64,000 bases of DNA from Ilumatobacteraceae bacterium (GTDB lineage Bacteria > Actinomycetota > Acidimicrobiia > Acidimicrobiales > Ilumatobacteraceae). The notes beneath the pieces were generated by a model. That model saw nothing but the letters and a program-made list of their open reading frames with translations. It had not been told where the DNA came from and made no database searches. Each line of letters starts with the position of its first letter. Position 1 is the stretch's first letter. Made by a program: the position numbers and the translations under genes. The stretch is from the NCBI GenBank assembly GCA_025463305.1, contig JAOBWK010000081.1, forward strand, positions 62,001 to 126,000. The letters run 5' to 3'. This document shows, one piece after another, positions 38,871 through 47,134 of the stretch.

Positions 38871-39446
38871 ATGGCCTGGGACCCGCCGCCGTCACCGCTC
38901 CCGCCGCCCGTGGGGCCTGCCGCGGGCGCTGTGCCGGCGTTCGACGACGCCGCCTTCACCGCGGCATTGACGGCGTTCAGCGCCCCGCTCGGCTTCGTCG
39001 CCGGCGATGCGCCCTCGACGACGACCGTCCACCGGCACGACGTCGTCCATCCCGGCGGGATCTCGATGCGTTGCACCGTGCTCGGCGAGGGCAGCTCAGC
39101 CGGCGATGCCGTGCTCGGCGTGGCCCAGCTCGCGTTCTTCGCGATCGGCGTGGCCATCGACGTGATGGCCCACAGTGCCGGCCCGCACCTCGACGGGCGC
39201 AACCACTTCAGCGGAAGCGGACGAGTCCGGGCACTGGAGACGATGCTGCGCATGGAGACGAAGGGCCGGCCGGTGACCGATCTCGGTCACCGCGCGGCCT
39301 GGACCATGGACGATCCGACGACGACGTCGCTCGGTGTGCTCAAGCACGACCGGCTGCTGCTGATCACGATCCGGTCCGGGGCCGACCGAGCCGACCAGTA
39401 CGCATGGCTCCACGCCTGCGCCGTCGCCGTGCTGCCCACGGTCTGA
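38871..39446 (+). CDS. Hypothetical protein
   Basis: 191 residues. A proline-rich start (DPPPSPLPPPVGPAAG) precedes an alpha/beta body with AVLGVAQLAFFAIGVAIDVMAH (moderately hydrophobic), GRVRALETMLRMETKG and LLLITIRSGADRAD. No signal, clear membrane helix or known motif. CAGACT lies 5 bases before the ATG as a possible leaderless -10. It follows the GH2 gene by 32 bases in the same direction. Function unknown. Confidence 0.6.
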   Translation: MAWDPPPSPLPPPVGPAAGAVPAFDDAAFTAALTAFSAPLGFVAGDAPSTTTVHRHDVVHPGGISMRCTVLGEGSSAGDAVLGVAQLAFFAIGVAIDVMAHSAGPHLDGRNHFSGSGRVRALETMLRMETKGRPVTDLGHRAAWTMDDPTTTSLGVLKHDRLLLITIRSGADRADQYAWLHACAVAVLPTV

Positions 39447-39475
39447 GCCCGTCGATCCGCAAGCGGCCCGATGTC

Positions 39476-40840
39476 TCAGGTCTTCAGGAGCGCGACCTGG
39501 TCATAGCGCTTGCCGAGCGCGGCCACCGGATCGAGGCCGAGCCAATCGAGGCACGCCGTGTACATCGTGCGCGGATCGAGCGAGGGCCGGACATCGCCGT
39601 CGAGCTGGTTGCCGAGGTCGACCGCGCTCTGGATCCCGCCGACGACCGTGCCGCCGAACATCATCGACAGTCCGCCGGCGCCGTGATCGAGACCGCCACT
39701 CGCGTTCTCCTCGACGCGGCGCCCGAACTCACTCGTCGTCACGAGCAGCGTGCGATCCGTCGCCCCCGCCGCAGCGACGGCCTGCATGAACGCGTCGATG
39801 CCCTTGGCGAGGTCGTCGAACAAGGCCTTCTGGGTGACGAGCTGGTTCGAGTGGGTGTCGAAGCCGCCGGCCGACACCACGACAACCCGTGCACCGACGT
39901 CGCCGGTGACGAGCCGGGCGGCGAGGTCGAGCCCCTGGACGAGATCGAGACCGCCTTCGCGGTAGGTGACCTGGTCGTCCGTCGTGGAGGTGTCCGGGTT
40001 CGAGGCGAGCAGGCCCGCGAACGATCCCACCGCGGCGATGGTCGACGTCATCGAGGCCTGGGCGAGGGCGTGCAGCGAGTCCGCGCTCGCCGGCTGGGCG
40101 AGCCGCTGCAGAACGTCCGCCGGCAGCGCCTTCGGGAAGTCGAAGCCCGCCGGCTGGATCACGACGGCGGGTTGGTAGAGATCGCTGCGCAGCAACGGCG
40201 CACCACTTCCGAGCGCCGTGGCATACAGCGGTGAGAGGTCGCCGGGCACCACGTTGCGGCCGAGCCAACCCGTCGACGCGCTGAGGTCGTCGGCGCGCCA
40301 CCAACGGTCGAGCGAGACGAAGTGCGAGTGGTTCGGATCGTCGAACCCGATGCCGGGCAGGAACGTGGCGGTGCCCGCGTCCCAGTACGTCGTCAGCGGG
40401 GCGAGGCTCGGGTGCAGGCTCCAGTCGGAGTTGCCCGTGAGCGCGACGAGGTCCGACTCGGGGATGCCCAACGTGGGCCGGGCGTCGCGGTACCGGCCGT
40501 CGGACGGGACGAGCGTGTTCAGCCCGTCGTTGCCACCGTTCAACTGGACGATCACGAGCGTGCGCGCACCGGTCGCGCCGGCGGCCGTCGACGAGGATGC
40601 GACGGTCGTGTCGAGCGTTGTCGTCACCGTCGTCGATGCCGGGCCCGTGCCGCTGGCGGCGGTGGTACCGCTCGTTGCGTTCGTCGTGGGCGCGGTCGAT
40701 GTCGGCAGGCTCGACGACGGCAGGCTCGACGACGGCAGGCTCGACGAACGGGACGAGCACGCCGCGAGCGCAGCCGTGACGGCGGCACCTGCGCCGACCT
40801 GGACGAACCGGCGGCGGGTGAAAGAGATGGGATCAGACAT
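39476..40840 (-). CDS. DUF1501 protein exported by the Tat pathway
   Basis: 454 residues. A twin-arginine signal (TRRRFVQVGAGAAVTAALAAC) may also be lipidated at the Cys. A Ser/Pro/Thr linker, partly LPSS repeats, runs to about residue 90, followed by DUF1501: VIVQLNGGNDGLNTLVP, SLHPSLAPL, VVVVSAGGFDTHSNQ, TSEFGRRVEEN and LDHGAGG, the alkaline-phosphatase/sulfatase-like metal motifs. Function unknown; the family almost always follows a DUF1800 gene, as here. Confidence 0.87.
   Translation of the reverse strand: MSDPISFTRRRFVQVGAGAAVTAALAACSSRSSSLPSSSLPSSSLPTSTAPTTNATSGTTAASGTGPASTTVTTTLDTTVASSSTAAGATGARTLVIVQLNGGNDGLNTLVPSDGRYRDARPTLGIPESDLVALTGNSDWSLHPSLAPLTTYWDAGTATFLPGIGFDDPNHSHFVSLDRWWRADDLSASTGWLGRNVVPGDLSPLYATALGSGAPLLRSDLYQPAVVIQPAGFDFPKALPADVLQRLAQPASADSLHALAQASMTSTIAAVGSFAGLLASNPDTSTTDDQVTYREGGLDLVQGLDLAARLVTGDVGARVVVVSAGGFDTHSNQLVTQKALFDDLAKGIDAFMQAVAAAGATDRTLLVTTSEFGRRVEENASGGLDHGAGGLSMMFGGTVVGGIQSAVDLGNQLDGDVRPSLDPRTMYTACLDWLGLDPVAALGKRYDQVALLKT
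40703..40747. repeat. Three 15-bp tandem repeats inside the DUF1501 gene
   Basis: CGGCAGGCTCGACGA occurs three times in a row at 40703, 40718 and 40733. It is in phase and encodes repeated SSLPS in the linker after the signal peptide. Confidence 0.85.
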
Positions 40841-40863
40841 CGGGGTCTCCTTGGTGCGGCCGC

Positions 40864-42126
40864 TCAGGCCAGCACGAACTCGGGGGTGCAGAGGGCGAGT
40901 GCCAGCCGCTCGCGGCCCGGCGTAGCGGCGGACAGGGCGGCGCTCGATGCTGCGTCGAAGGTCGGCGTGACGAGGCCGAGCGCGTTGGCCAACGCATCGA
41001 GGTCGTCGCCATCGGCCGCAGCGCGGGCGGCGTTGTCGGCGGGGGCTGCGGCGGCGACGGCGGCAGCGAGCGTCGCCCGCGCCACCACGGTGGACGAACC
41101 GAACCACGCTGCCCCACCGGGCCAGCCGGCGACGTTCGGCGGTGTCATCGGCACCTGGCCGGCGGTGCGCAGCGCGGTCAGCCCGACCTTCGCCGTCGCC
41201 GATCCTGCGGTGACGCGCTGGGCCATCACCAGCCACGGCACGGGTGCGAGCACGATCGGTTGCGACTGACCGGCGATGCCGGCCTGCAGGGTCGCGCGGA
41301 CGAGTGTGGTGATGTCGAAGTTGCTCGAGGCGAAGGTGGCCGCGAGCGGGGCGATCACCGAAGCGTCGGTGGTGCCGAGCAGCTCAGCGGCGACCGTGCC
41401 GGCGATGAAGGTCGGCAGCGACGGTGACGCCATGATCGCCGCCACCACCGAGTCGAGGTCGTGCACGCCCTGCTGGCCGAGGTACGACTGGGCCGCGTCG
41501 TCGTGGCGCTTGGCGACGAAGTCCACGGTGCCGACTGCCGGCCGCAACCGCCATCCGGTCAGCGCTTTGGCGCCGGCCTTCACGTCGTCCTCGGTGTAGT
41601 TGCCGACGCCGAGGGTGAACAGCTCGAGCACCTCGCGCCCGTAGTTCTCGTTCGGCTCGGTGCCGGTGGAGGTCGTGCCGTCGAGGTAGATCAGCATCGC
41701 CGGATCGATCGTGACGGCGCGCAGCAACGCGGCGAACGATCCCATGCCGCCGCTGCGGAACAAGCGGATCTGGTCGACCATGAACCGAGCGACCTTGACC
41801 TTGTCCAGCGCGCTGACGAAGTGGCCGTGCCACAGCCACGCCATCCGGTCGACGGCCGGTGTGGTGGTGGCCGTCATCTCGGCGAGCCACGTCGTGATGG
41901 CCTTCGTCGCCTGCGCCTTGTTCCGCTCGAACGGCAGATCGTCGTTGCTCCACGGATCAGCGGCGACCGCCGCACTCACCGCGTCGGGTGCCAGCAGCCG
42001 ATCGATCTCCGCGGCGGGCCCACGTGACACCGCGGCCTCGAGGTCGGGCAACGCCAAGCCGAAGCCGGCGCGGCGATGCAACCAGGCGACGGCGGCACGA
42101 TCATCCATTGCGTCCATGCCACACAT
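40864..42126 (-). CDS. DUF1800 protein
   Basis: 420 residues, mainly alpha-helical. Family marks are LHRRAGFGL near the start, MAWLWHGHFVSALDKVKVARFMVDQ, NENYGREVLELFTLGVGNYTEDDV, KALTGWRLRP and VAGWPGG. The role is unknown; DUF1800/DUF1501 pairs are common in environmental bacteria. There is no clear signal peptide, which contrasts with the Tat signal of the partner. ATG 42126 and ATG 42117 are both possible. It is separated by 23 bases from the DUF1501 gene. Confidence 0.87.
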   Translation of the reverse strand: MCGMDAMDDRAAVAWLHRRAGFGLALPDLEAAVSRGPAAEIDRLLAPDAVSAAVAADPWSNDDLPFERNKAQATKAITTWLAEMTATTTPAVDRMAWLWHGHFVSALDKVKVARFMVDQIRLFRSGGMGSFAALLRAVTIDPAMLIYLDGTTSTGTEPNENYGREVLELFTLGVGNYTEDDVKAGAKALTGWRLRPAVGTVDFVAKRHDDAAQSYLGQQGVHDLDSVVAAIMASPSLPTFIAGTVAAELLGTTDASVIAPLAATFASSNFDITTLVRATLQAGIAGQSQPIVLAPVPWLVMAQRVTAGSATAKVGLTALRTAGQVPMTPPNVAGWPGGAAWFGSSTVVARATLAAAVAAAAPADNAARAAADGDDLDALANALGLVTPTFDAASSAALSAATPGRERLALALCTPEFVLA

Positions 42127-42200
42127 CGTGCGGCACAGGTGTCAGGGAAGTGTGAGCGCCCCGGATCGAACGCCGCGATCGAGCGCCGCTGCGCCGACCG

Positions 42201-43016
42201 TCAGATGCGGTCGAGGCTCTTGCGGTTCTTGACCTTCGACTTGAGGTAGTCGCGGTTCATCAACGCGATCACGTCGATCGAGATGCTCTTCGGGCACGCC
42301 GACTCGCACTCGCCGTGGTTGGTGCAGGAGCCGAAGAACTCCTCCATCGTCTCGACCATCGCCTCGGTGCGGCTGTAGCGCTCGGCCTGGCCCTGGGGCA
42401 GCAGGTTGAGGTGGCTGATCTTGGCGCCGGTGAACAGGTTCGCGGCCCCGTTCGGGCAGGCTGCGACGCAGGCACCGCAACCGATGCACTCCGCCGAGTC
42501 CATCGCTGCGTCGGCGACCGGCTTGGCGATCGGGATCAGGTTCGCATCGGGCGCGCCACCCGTGGGTGCAGTGATGTAGCCACCGGACTCGATGATCCGG
42601 TCGAACGCCGCGCGATCGACCATCAGGTCCTTGATGATCGGGAACGCCGTCGCCCGCCATGGCTCGATGACGATCGTGGCGTTGCTCTCGAACTTGCGCA
42701 TGTGCAGCTGGCAGGTGGCGGTGCCCTTCTGCGGACCGTGGGCCTGGCCGTCGATCATCAGCGAGCACGTGCCGCAGATGCCCTCGCGGCAGTCGTGGTC
42801 GAACACGATCGCTTCCTTGCCGTCGTTGATCAACTGCTCGTTGAGCACGTCGAGCATCTCGAGGAACGAGGCCTCGTCGCTGATCGACGGGACGACGTAG
42901 GTCTCGAACTTCCCGGCGGCGTTCGGCCCGGCCTGGCGCCAGATCGTGAGGGTGATGTTGGTGAGGTGCTTGCCGTGCTGGACCGGCCGGGCGACGGGGG
43001 TTTCGGTGACGCTCAC
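42201..43016 (-). CDS. sdhB: Succinate dehydrogenase iron-sulphur subunit
   Basis: 271 residues from a GTG in a GTGA overlap with sdhA. [2Fe-2S] cysteines in [17 protein letters not shown] with a distal Cys in ATCQLH; [4Fe-4S] in [15 protein letters not shown]; [3Fe-4S] in [15 protein letters not shown]. It passes electrons from FAD to the membrane quinone site. It is the last gene of sdhCAB. The resemblance to fumarate-reductase-type complexes fits the fused single membrane subunit. Confidence 0.93.
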   Translation of the reverse strand: MSVTETPVARPVQHGKHLTNITLTIWRQAGPNAAGKFETYVVPSISDEASFLEMLDVLNEQLINDGKEAIVFDHDCREGICGTCSLMIDGQAHGPQKGTATCQLHMRKFESNATIVIEPWRATAFPIIKDLMVDRAAFDRIIESGGYITAPTGGAPDANLIPIAKPVADAAMDSAECIGCGACVAACPNGAANLFTGAKISHLNLLPQGQAERYSRTEAMVETMEEFFGSCTNHGECESACPKSISIDVIALMNRDYLKSKVKNRKSLDRI

Positions 43017-44947
43017 TTGTAGCTCCGGGTGGCGAGGTGGATGGCTTCGAAATCGAGTTGCTCGGTGTTGCGGATGGACGTCATCGGATCGCCCGTCCAC
43101 TCCCATGCGGCGACGTGCGCGAAGTTCTCGTCATCGCGCTTGGCCTCGCCCTCGTCGTCCTGGTACTCGACGCGGAAGTGGCCGCCGCAGCTCTCACGGC
43201 GCTCGAGAGCGTCGCGGCACATGAGCATGCCGAGCTGGAAGAAGTCGTCGACGCGGCCGGCCTTCTCGAGCGTCTGGTTCGTGCTCTCGCCGTCGCCGGT
43301 GACGCGGAGGTCGGTCTTGAACTCCTCGTACAGACCGGGCAGCTCGGAGAGCGCCTTCTGCAGGCCCTCCTCGGTGCGCTCCATGCCGCAGTAGTCCCAG
43401 ATGATCTGGCCGAGCTCACGGTGGAAGTGGTCGGGCGAACGGGTGCCCTTGATGTTCAGGTAGCCGTTGTAGCGATCGGCCGCGGCCTGCTCGGCCTCCT
43501 TGAACGCCGGGTGATCGGTGCCCGGGATCGGCTTGTTGAGCATCGGGGCGAGCGAGTTGCCGATCGTGTACGGCAGCACGAAGTAGCCGTCGGACAGGCC
43601 CTGCATCAGCGCCGAGGCACCGAGGCGGTTGGCGCCGTGATCGCTGAAGTTCGCCTCACCGGCGCAATACAACCCGGGCAGCGTGGTCTGCAGCTCGTAG
43701 TCGACCCACAACCCGCCCATCGTGTAGTGGCTGGCCGGGTAGATGCGCATCGGCGTGTCGTACGGGTTCTCGCCGGAGATCCGCTCGTACATCTCGAACA
43801 GGTTGCCGTAGCGCTCCTGCACGACGTCCTTGCCGAGCCGGGCGATGGCGGCCGCGAAGTCGAGGTTGACGCCGTTCTTCAGCGGGCCGACACCGTGGCC
43901 GGAGTCCACCGCGCGCTTGGCGGCGCGCGACGAGATGTCGCGAGGGGCGAGGTTGCCGAAGCTCGGGTAGAGCCGCTCGAGGATGTAGTCGCGCTCGGCC
44001 TCGGGGATCTGCGCAGCGGGGCGCTCGTCGCCGACCGCGAGGGGCACCCAGACGCGGCCGTCGTTGCGCAGCGACTCGCTCATCAACGTCAGCTTCGACT
44101 GCGTGGGATCGCTCTGCGGGATGCATGTCGGGTGGATCTGCGTGTAGCACGGGTTGGCGAACATCGCGCCCTTGCGGTGCGCCCGCCACGCCGCGGTGAC
44201 GTTGCAGTTCATCGCGTTGGTGCTGAGGAAGAAGACGTTGCCGTAGCCGCCGGTGGCGAGCACGACGGCGTGCGCCGCGTGCGACTGCAGCTGGCCGGTG
44301 ATGAGGTCGCGGACGACGATGCCGGCGCAACGACCGTCGACGACGACGGTGTCGACGAGCTCGACGCGGTTGTACAGGTTCACGCCGCCGAGGCCGATCT
44401 GGCGGGCGAGCTGCTGGTAGGCACCGAGCAGGAGCTGCTGGCCGGTCTGGCCACGGGCGTAGAACGTGCGGCTGACCTGCGAGCCACCGAAGCTGCGGTT
44501 GTCGAGCAGGCCGCCGTACTCGCGGGCGAACGGCACGCCCTGGGCCACCATCTGGTCGATGATGTTGACGCTGACCTCGGCGAGCCGGTGCACGTTGCCT
44601 TCACGGGCGCGGAAGTCGCCGCCCTTCACCGTGTCGTAGAACAGGCGGTGGACGCTGTCGCCGTCGCCGTGGTAGTTCTTCGCCGCGTTGATGCCGCCCT
44701 GTGCGGCGATCGAGTGGGCCCGGCGGGGCGAGTCGTGGAACGTGAAGGCATCGACCTGGTAGCCCAACTCGGCGAGCGTGGCGGCCGCCGAGGCGCCGGC
44801 GAGGCCGGTGCCGACGACGATCACCTTGAACTTGCGCTTGTTGTTGGGGTTCACCAACTTCATGTCTTCTTTGTAGGTGCTCCACTTGTCGCCCATCGGG
44901 CCGTCAGGGATCTTGGAGGCCAGACGCGGATCGGTCATCGTGCTCAT
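43013..44947 (-). CDS. sdhA: Succinate dehydrogenase flavoprotein subunit
   Basis: 644 residues. FAD loop [21 protein letters not shown]; the flavin-linked His is in [18 protein letters not shown]; substrate-site residues in [26 protein letters not shown] and [29 protein letters not shown] binds the flavin. It oxidises succinate to fumarate. It lies 11 bases downstream of sdhC and is coupled to sdhB. Confidence 0.94.
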   Translation of the reverse strand: MSTMTDPRLASKIPDGPMGDKWSTYKEDMKLVNPNNKRKFKVIVVGTGLAGASAAATLAELGYQVDAFTFHDSPRRAHSIAAQGGINAAKNYHGDGDSVHRLFYDTVKGGDFRAREGNVHRLAEVSVNIIDQMVAQGVPFAREYGGLLDNRSFGGSQVSRTFYARGQTGQQLLLGAYQQLARQIGLGGVNLYNRVELVDTVVVDGRCAGIVVRDLITGQLQSHAAHAVVLATGGYGNVFFLSTNAMNCNVTAAWRAHRKGAMFANPCYTQIHPTCIPQSDPTQSKLTLMSESLRNDGRVWVPLAVGDERPAAQIPEAERDYILERLYPSFGNLAPRDISSRAAKRAVDSGHGVGPLKNGVNLDFAAAIARLGKDVVQERYGNLFEMYERISGENPYDTPMRIYPASHYTMGGLWVDYELQTTLPGLYCAGEANFSDHGANRLGASALMQGLSDGYFVLPYTIGNSLAPMLNKPIPGTDHPAFKEAEQAAADRYNGYLNIKGTRSPDHFHRELGQIIWDYCGMERTEEGLQKALSELPGLYEEFKTDLRVTGDGESTNQTLEKAGRVDDFFQLGMLMCRDALERRESCGGHFRVEYQDDEGEAKRDDENFAHVAAWEWTGDPMTSIRNTEQLDFEAIHLATRSYK

Positions 44948-44958
44948 GGGTTGGCTCC

Positions 44959-45747
44959 TCAGTGGCCGACGATGCCGGCGAGAACGGCGACGGGGAACGA
45001 GCAGTTGCCGACCACGACGATGGTGGCGAGGCCGGTGGCGGCCTGACGGCGCCACTTGTTGAACCGCGGGTTGTTCCACCCGAGGCTCTGGAACAGGCTC
45101 CACGTGCCGTGGAAGAGGTGGATGCCGAGGGCGATGTTGGCGACGATGTAGAGGATCGCCACCGGGACCCGGCTGAGGCTGCGGTCGACGTTGTTGTAGA
45201 CGTCGCCACGCACGAACTTACCGTTCGTGCCGACGGCGTTGAGCGTGCCCCACGTGAGGTCGGCGAGGTGCCAGAGCACGAAGAGGGTGATGATGATGCC
45301 GGTCCAGCGCATCGTGCGGCTGGCGAAGTTGGCGACCTGGTAGTCACGCGACGACTGGTACTTGACCGAGCGGGCGTTGTGGTTGACGCGGGTGAGGCCG
45401 TAGGCGGCGTGGATGTGCAGCAGCACGGCCACCAGCAGACCACCGCGGAGCAGCCAGAGCGTGACGGTGCGCGGCAGGATCGGCACGAGCAGCTCGCGCA
45501 GGAACTCGGCGTAGTGGTTGAACTCCCCCGGCCCCAGGTACATCTTGAGGTTGCCGATCATGTGCACCACGACGAAGCCGATCATCATGATGCCGGTGAC
45601 GGCCATGACGTACTTCTTGCCGACCGACGTCGAGTAGAGGTCGAGCAGGAACGGCTTGCGCTTCTTGTGCGCGATCGCGGTGCCCGTGACGGGGGCACGC
45701 TCTCCGCCGGAGCGAGCGCCTGGGCGCGTGTTGACTGTCTGTGCCAT
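44959..45747 (-). CDS. sdhC: Succinate dehydrogenase cytochrome b558 subunit
   Basis: 262 residues with five membrane helices and conserved haem-ligand His residues in [45 protein letters not shown] and [13 protein letters not shown]. This is the single-subunit, di-haem type B anchor found in Bacillus and many actinobacteria, so no sdhD is expected. GAGGAAAGG lies upstream of ATG 45747. Promoter lies in the gap shared with the AbiEi-like gene. Confidence 0.9.
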   Translation of the reverse strand: MAQTVNTRPGARSGGERAPVTGTAIAHKKRKPFLLDLYSTSVGKKYVMAVTGIMMIGFVVVHMIGNLKMYLGPGEFNHYAEFLRELLVPILPRTVTLWLLRGGLLVAVLLHIHAAYGLTRVNHNARSVKYQSSRDYQVANFASRTMRWTGIIITLFVLWHLADLTWGTLNAVGTNGKFVRGDVYNNVDRSLSRVPVAILYIVANIALGIHLFHGTWSLFQSLGWNNPRFNKWRRQAATGLATIVVVGNCSFPVAVLAGIVGH

Positions 45748-45878
45748 CAGTGGGGACGGCCTTTCCTCTTCGAGTACCAACTGCCGCTGTTCGGGCGCTC
45801 CCGACCGTAGTCCCGCAGGCCAGGAGATTGGTAACTCCACCGAGGAGGTTCCGTCGTGCGATCGGTCACCCCGCACCG

Positions 45879-45940
45879 TTCTGGAGACTGGACGCGCGAT
45901 CGGCCCGGAACCGGGCCCTGTGAGCGTCCAGTTCCCAGAA
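45879..45940. repeat. Nested palindrome, left copy
   Basis: Core 45887-45932 (46 bp): outer arms ACTGGACGC and GCGTCCAGT, inner arms GGCCCGG and CCGGGCC with an AA loop, and internal 6-base bulges. TTCTGG (45879) and CCAGAA (45935) extend the fold. The core matches the copy at 46914-46959 at 43 of 46 positions. It lies in the 228-bp gap between sdhC and the AbiEi-like gene. Confidence 0.9.
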
Positions 45941-45975
45941 TTCCGATCGAGCGATGCCGAAGCACCCATCCGGGC

Positions 45976-46906
45976 ATGACTCCGTCGACGATGATGATGG
46001 CCCTGCTGGCGAGCCAGCACGGCGTCGCCACAGATGCGCAGGTTCGCGCTACGGGCGTTTCCGCCGATGTGCAGCGCAGGATGATCGAGCGCGGCACGTT
46101 GGTCCGGTTCGCGCCGGGCATCGTCGGCGATGCCGGGAGCGAGCCGACCTGGCACCGTCGAGCGATGGCTGCGACGCTGGCGCCCGGCGCCAGTGGCGTG
46201 CTCTGGCGGAGCCGCCGCCGCGCGATTGCACGGGCTCGACGGCTTCGACGACGTCCACCGGATCATCGTGGTCATTCCGCACGGGTCCCGGCTGCAGACC
46301 GCCGACGACGTGACCGTCGTCCAGGCGAGGTACCTGGTGGCGGAGGACATCACGGATGTCGACGGCATTCGGTGCCTCGCCATCGGCGCGACCCTCGTCT
46401 CGCTCGCTCGTGTCCGTCATTCACATCGCTCACAGGCGCTCGATGCCGCTCGTCGCGACGGGTCCGCGGCCGGCGACCTCCGTGCCGCCTTCGTCCGCCA
46501 CCAGCGATACGGCGCCCGAGGTCCGACCGAGATGATCTCGATGCTCGATCAGCGGGTCGATGCTCGGCTGCCGCGCAGCTGGTTCCAGCGGGTGGCGAGT
46601 CGACTGCTCGCCCAGCACGGGATCGAGACGGTCGACGAGTGGGTCGTCCGGGACGAACGCGGCAACACCTTGGCGGAGCTCGACCTCGCCCGTGTCGACG
46701 TGCAGGTCGCGCTCGAGTGCCAGAGCTGGCAGTGGCACGCGACGCCGTCGGCGAGACGCGCTGACGCCATGCGGAAGCGCCGACTGCGCCGGGCAGGGTG
46801 GGACGTCATCGAGCTGTGGTGGAGCGACCTCGATCACCTCGACGACGTGGTCGCCGACTTCCGGGAGGCCGTCGACCGAGCAGAGCGACGACGACGGACG
46901 ATGTGA
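45976..46906 (+). pseudogene. Frameshifted AbiEi-type / DUF559-like nuclease-fold gene
   Basis: Two reading frames join to one protein of about 309 residues. Frame one from ATG 45976 gives an AbiEi winged-helix start (LLASQHGVATDAQVRATGVS, MIERGTLVRFAPGIV). It should run into AARLHGLDGFDD, but that lies in frame two; one extra base in the GCC run at 46211-46222 accounts for it. The second part ends in a DUF559/Vsr-like nuclease fold (VALECQSWQWHATPSARR, KRRLRRAGWDVIELWW). This domain pair is common in actinobacteria, usually as an AbiEi family antitoxin-like protein. It has a palindrome on each side. Sequencing error, true decay or programmed shift are all possible. Confidence 0.75.
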
Positions 46907-46913
46907 CCCGAAG

Positions 46914-46959
46914 ACTGGACGCGCGATCGGCCCCGAAACGGGCCGTGTGAGCGTCCAGT
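46914..46959. repeat. Nested palindrome, right copy
   Basis: A 46-bp copy of the element at 45887-45932 with 3 differences, starting 7 bases after the stop of the AbiEi-like gene. The outer 9-bp stem is unchanged; two of the three differences lie in the inner hairpin (loop side) and one in the right bulge. Outside the core the flanks differ from the left copy. Confidence 0.9.
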
Positions 46960-47038
46960 CGGCGGAAACGCACGGACAGCGGCGGTCCTGAGCCCGAAGG
47001 CCCGGACGTGACCGGGATGTGACGGGAGACCGCAAGGG

Positions 47039-47069
47039 TTCGTGTCCGACCGGCGGCGTTCCCTACACT
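47039..47069 (+). promoter_or_regulatory. Promoter candidate for hppA
   Basis: TTCGTG (47039-47044), 19 bases, TACACT (47064-47069). It would give a leader of about 60 bases before GTG 47135. Confidence 0.4.
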
Positions 47070-47134
47070 CTCCCCGTTTCCACCAACGGTTCGCACTGAG
47101 AGGTGCGCGCCCCGAGACAAGACCGGGTCACCAA

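Noticed and set aside
43037..45046. 669-codon plus-strand open frame opposite sdhA
   Set aside because: Shadow of sdhA; no family resemblance, and codon composition is mirrored.
45856..46764. Whole first-frame reading as one 302-residue protein
   Set aside because: After 46215 the frame becomes Arg/Pro-rich nonsense, while a second frame carries the conserved end of the same family.
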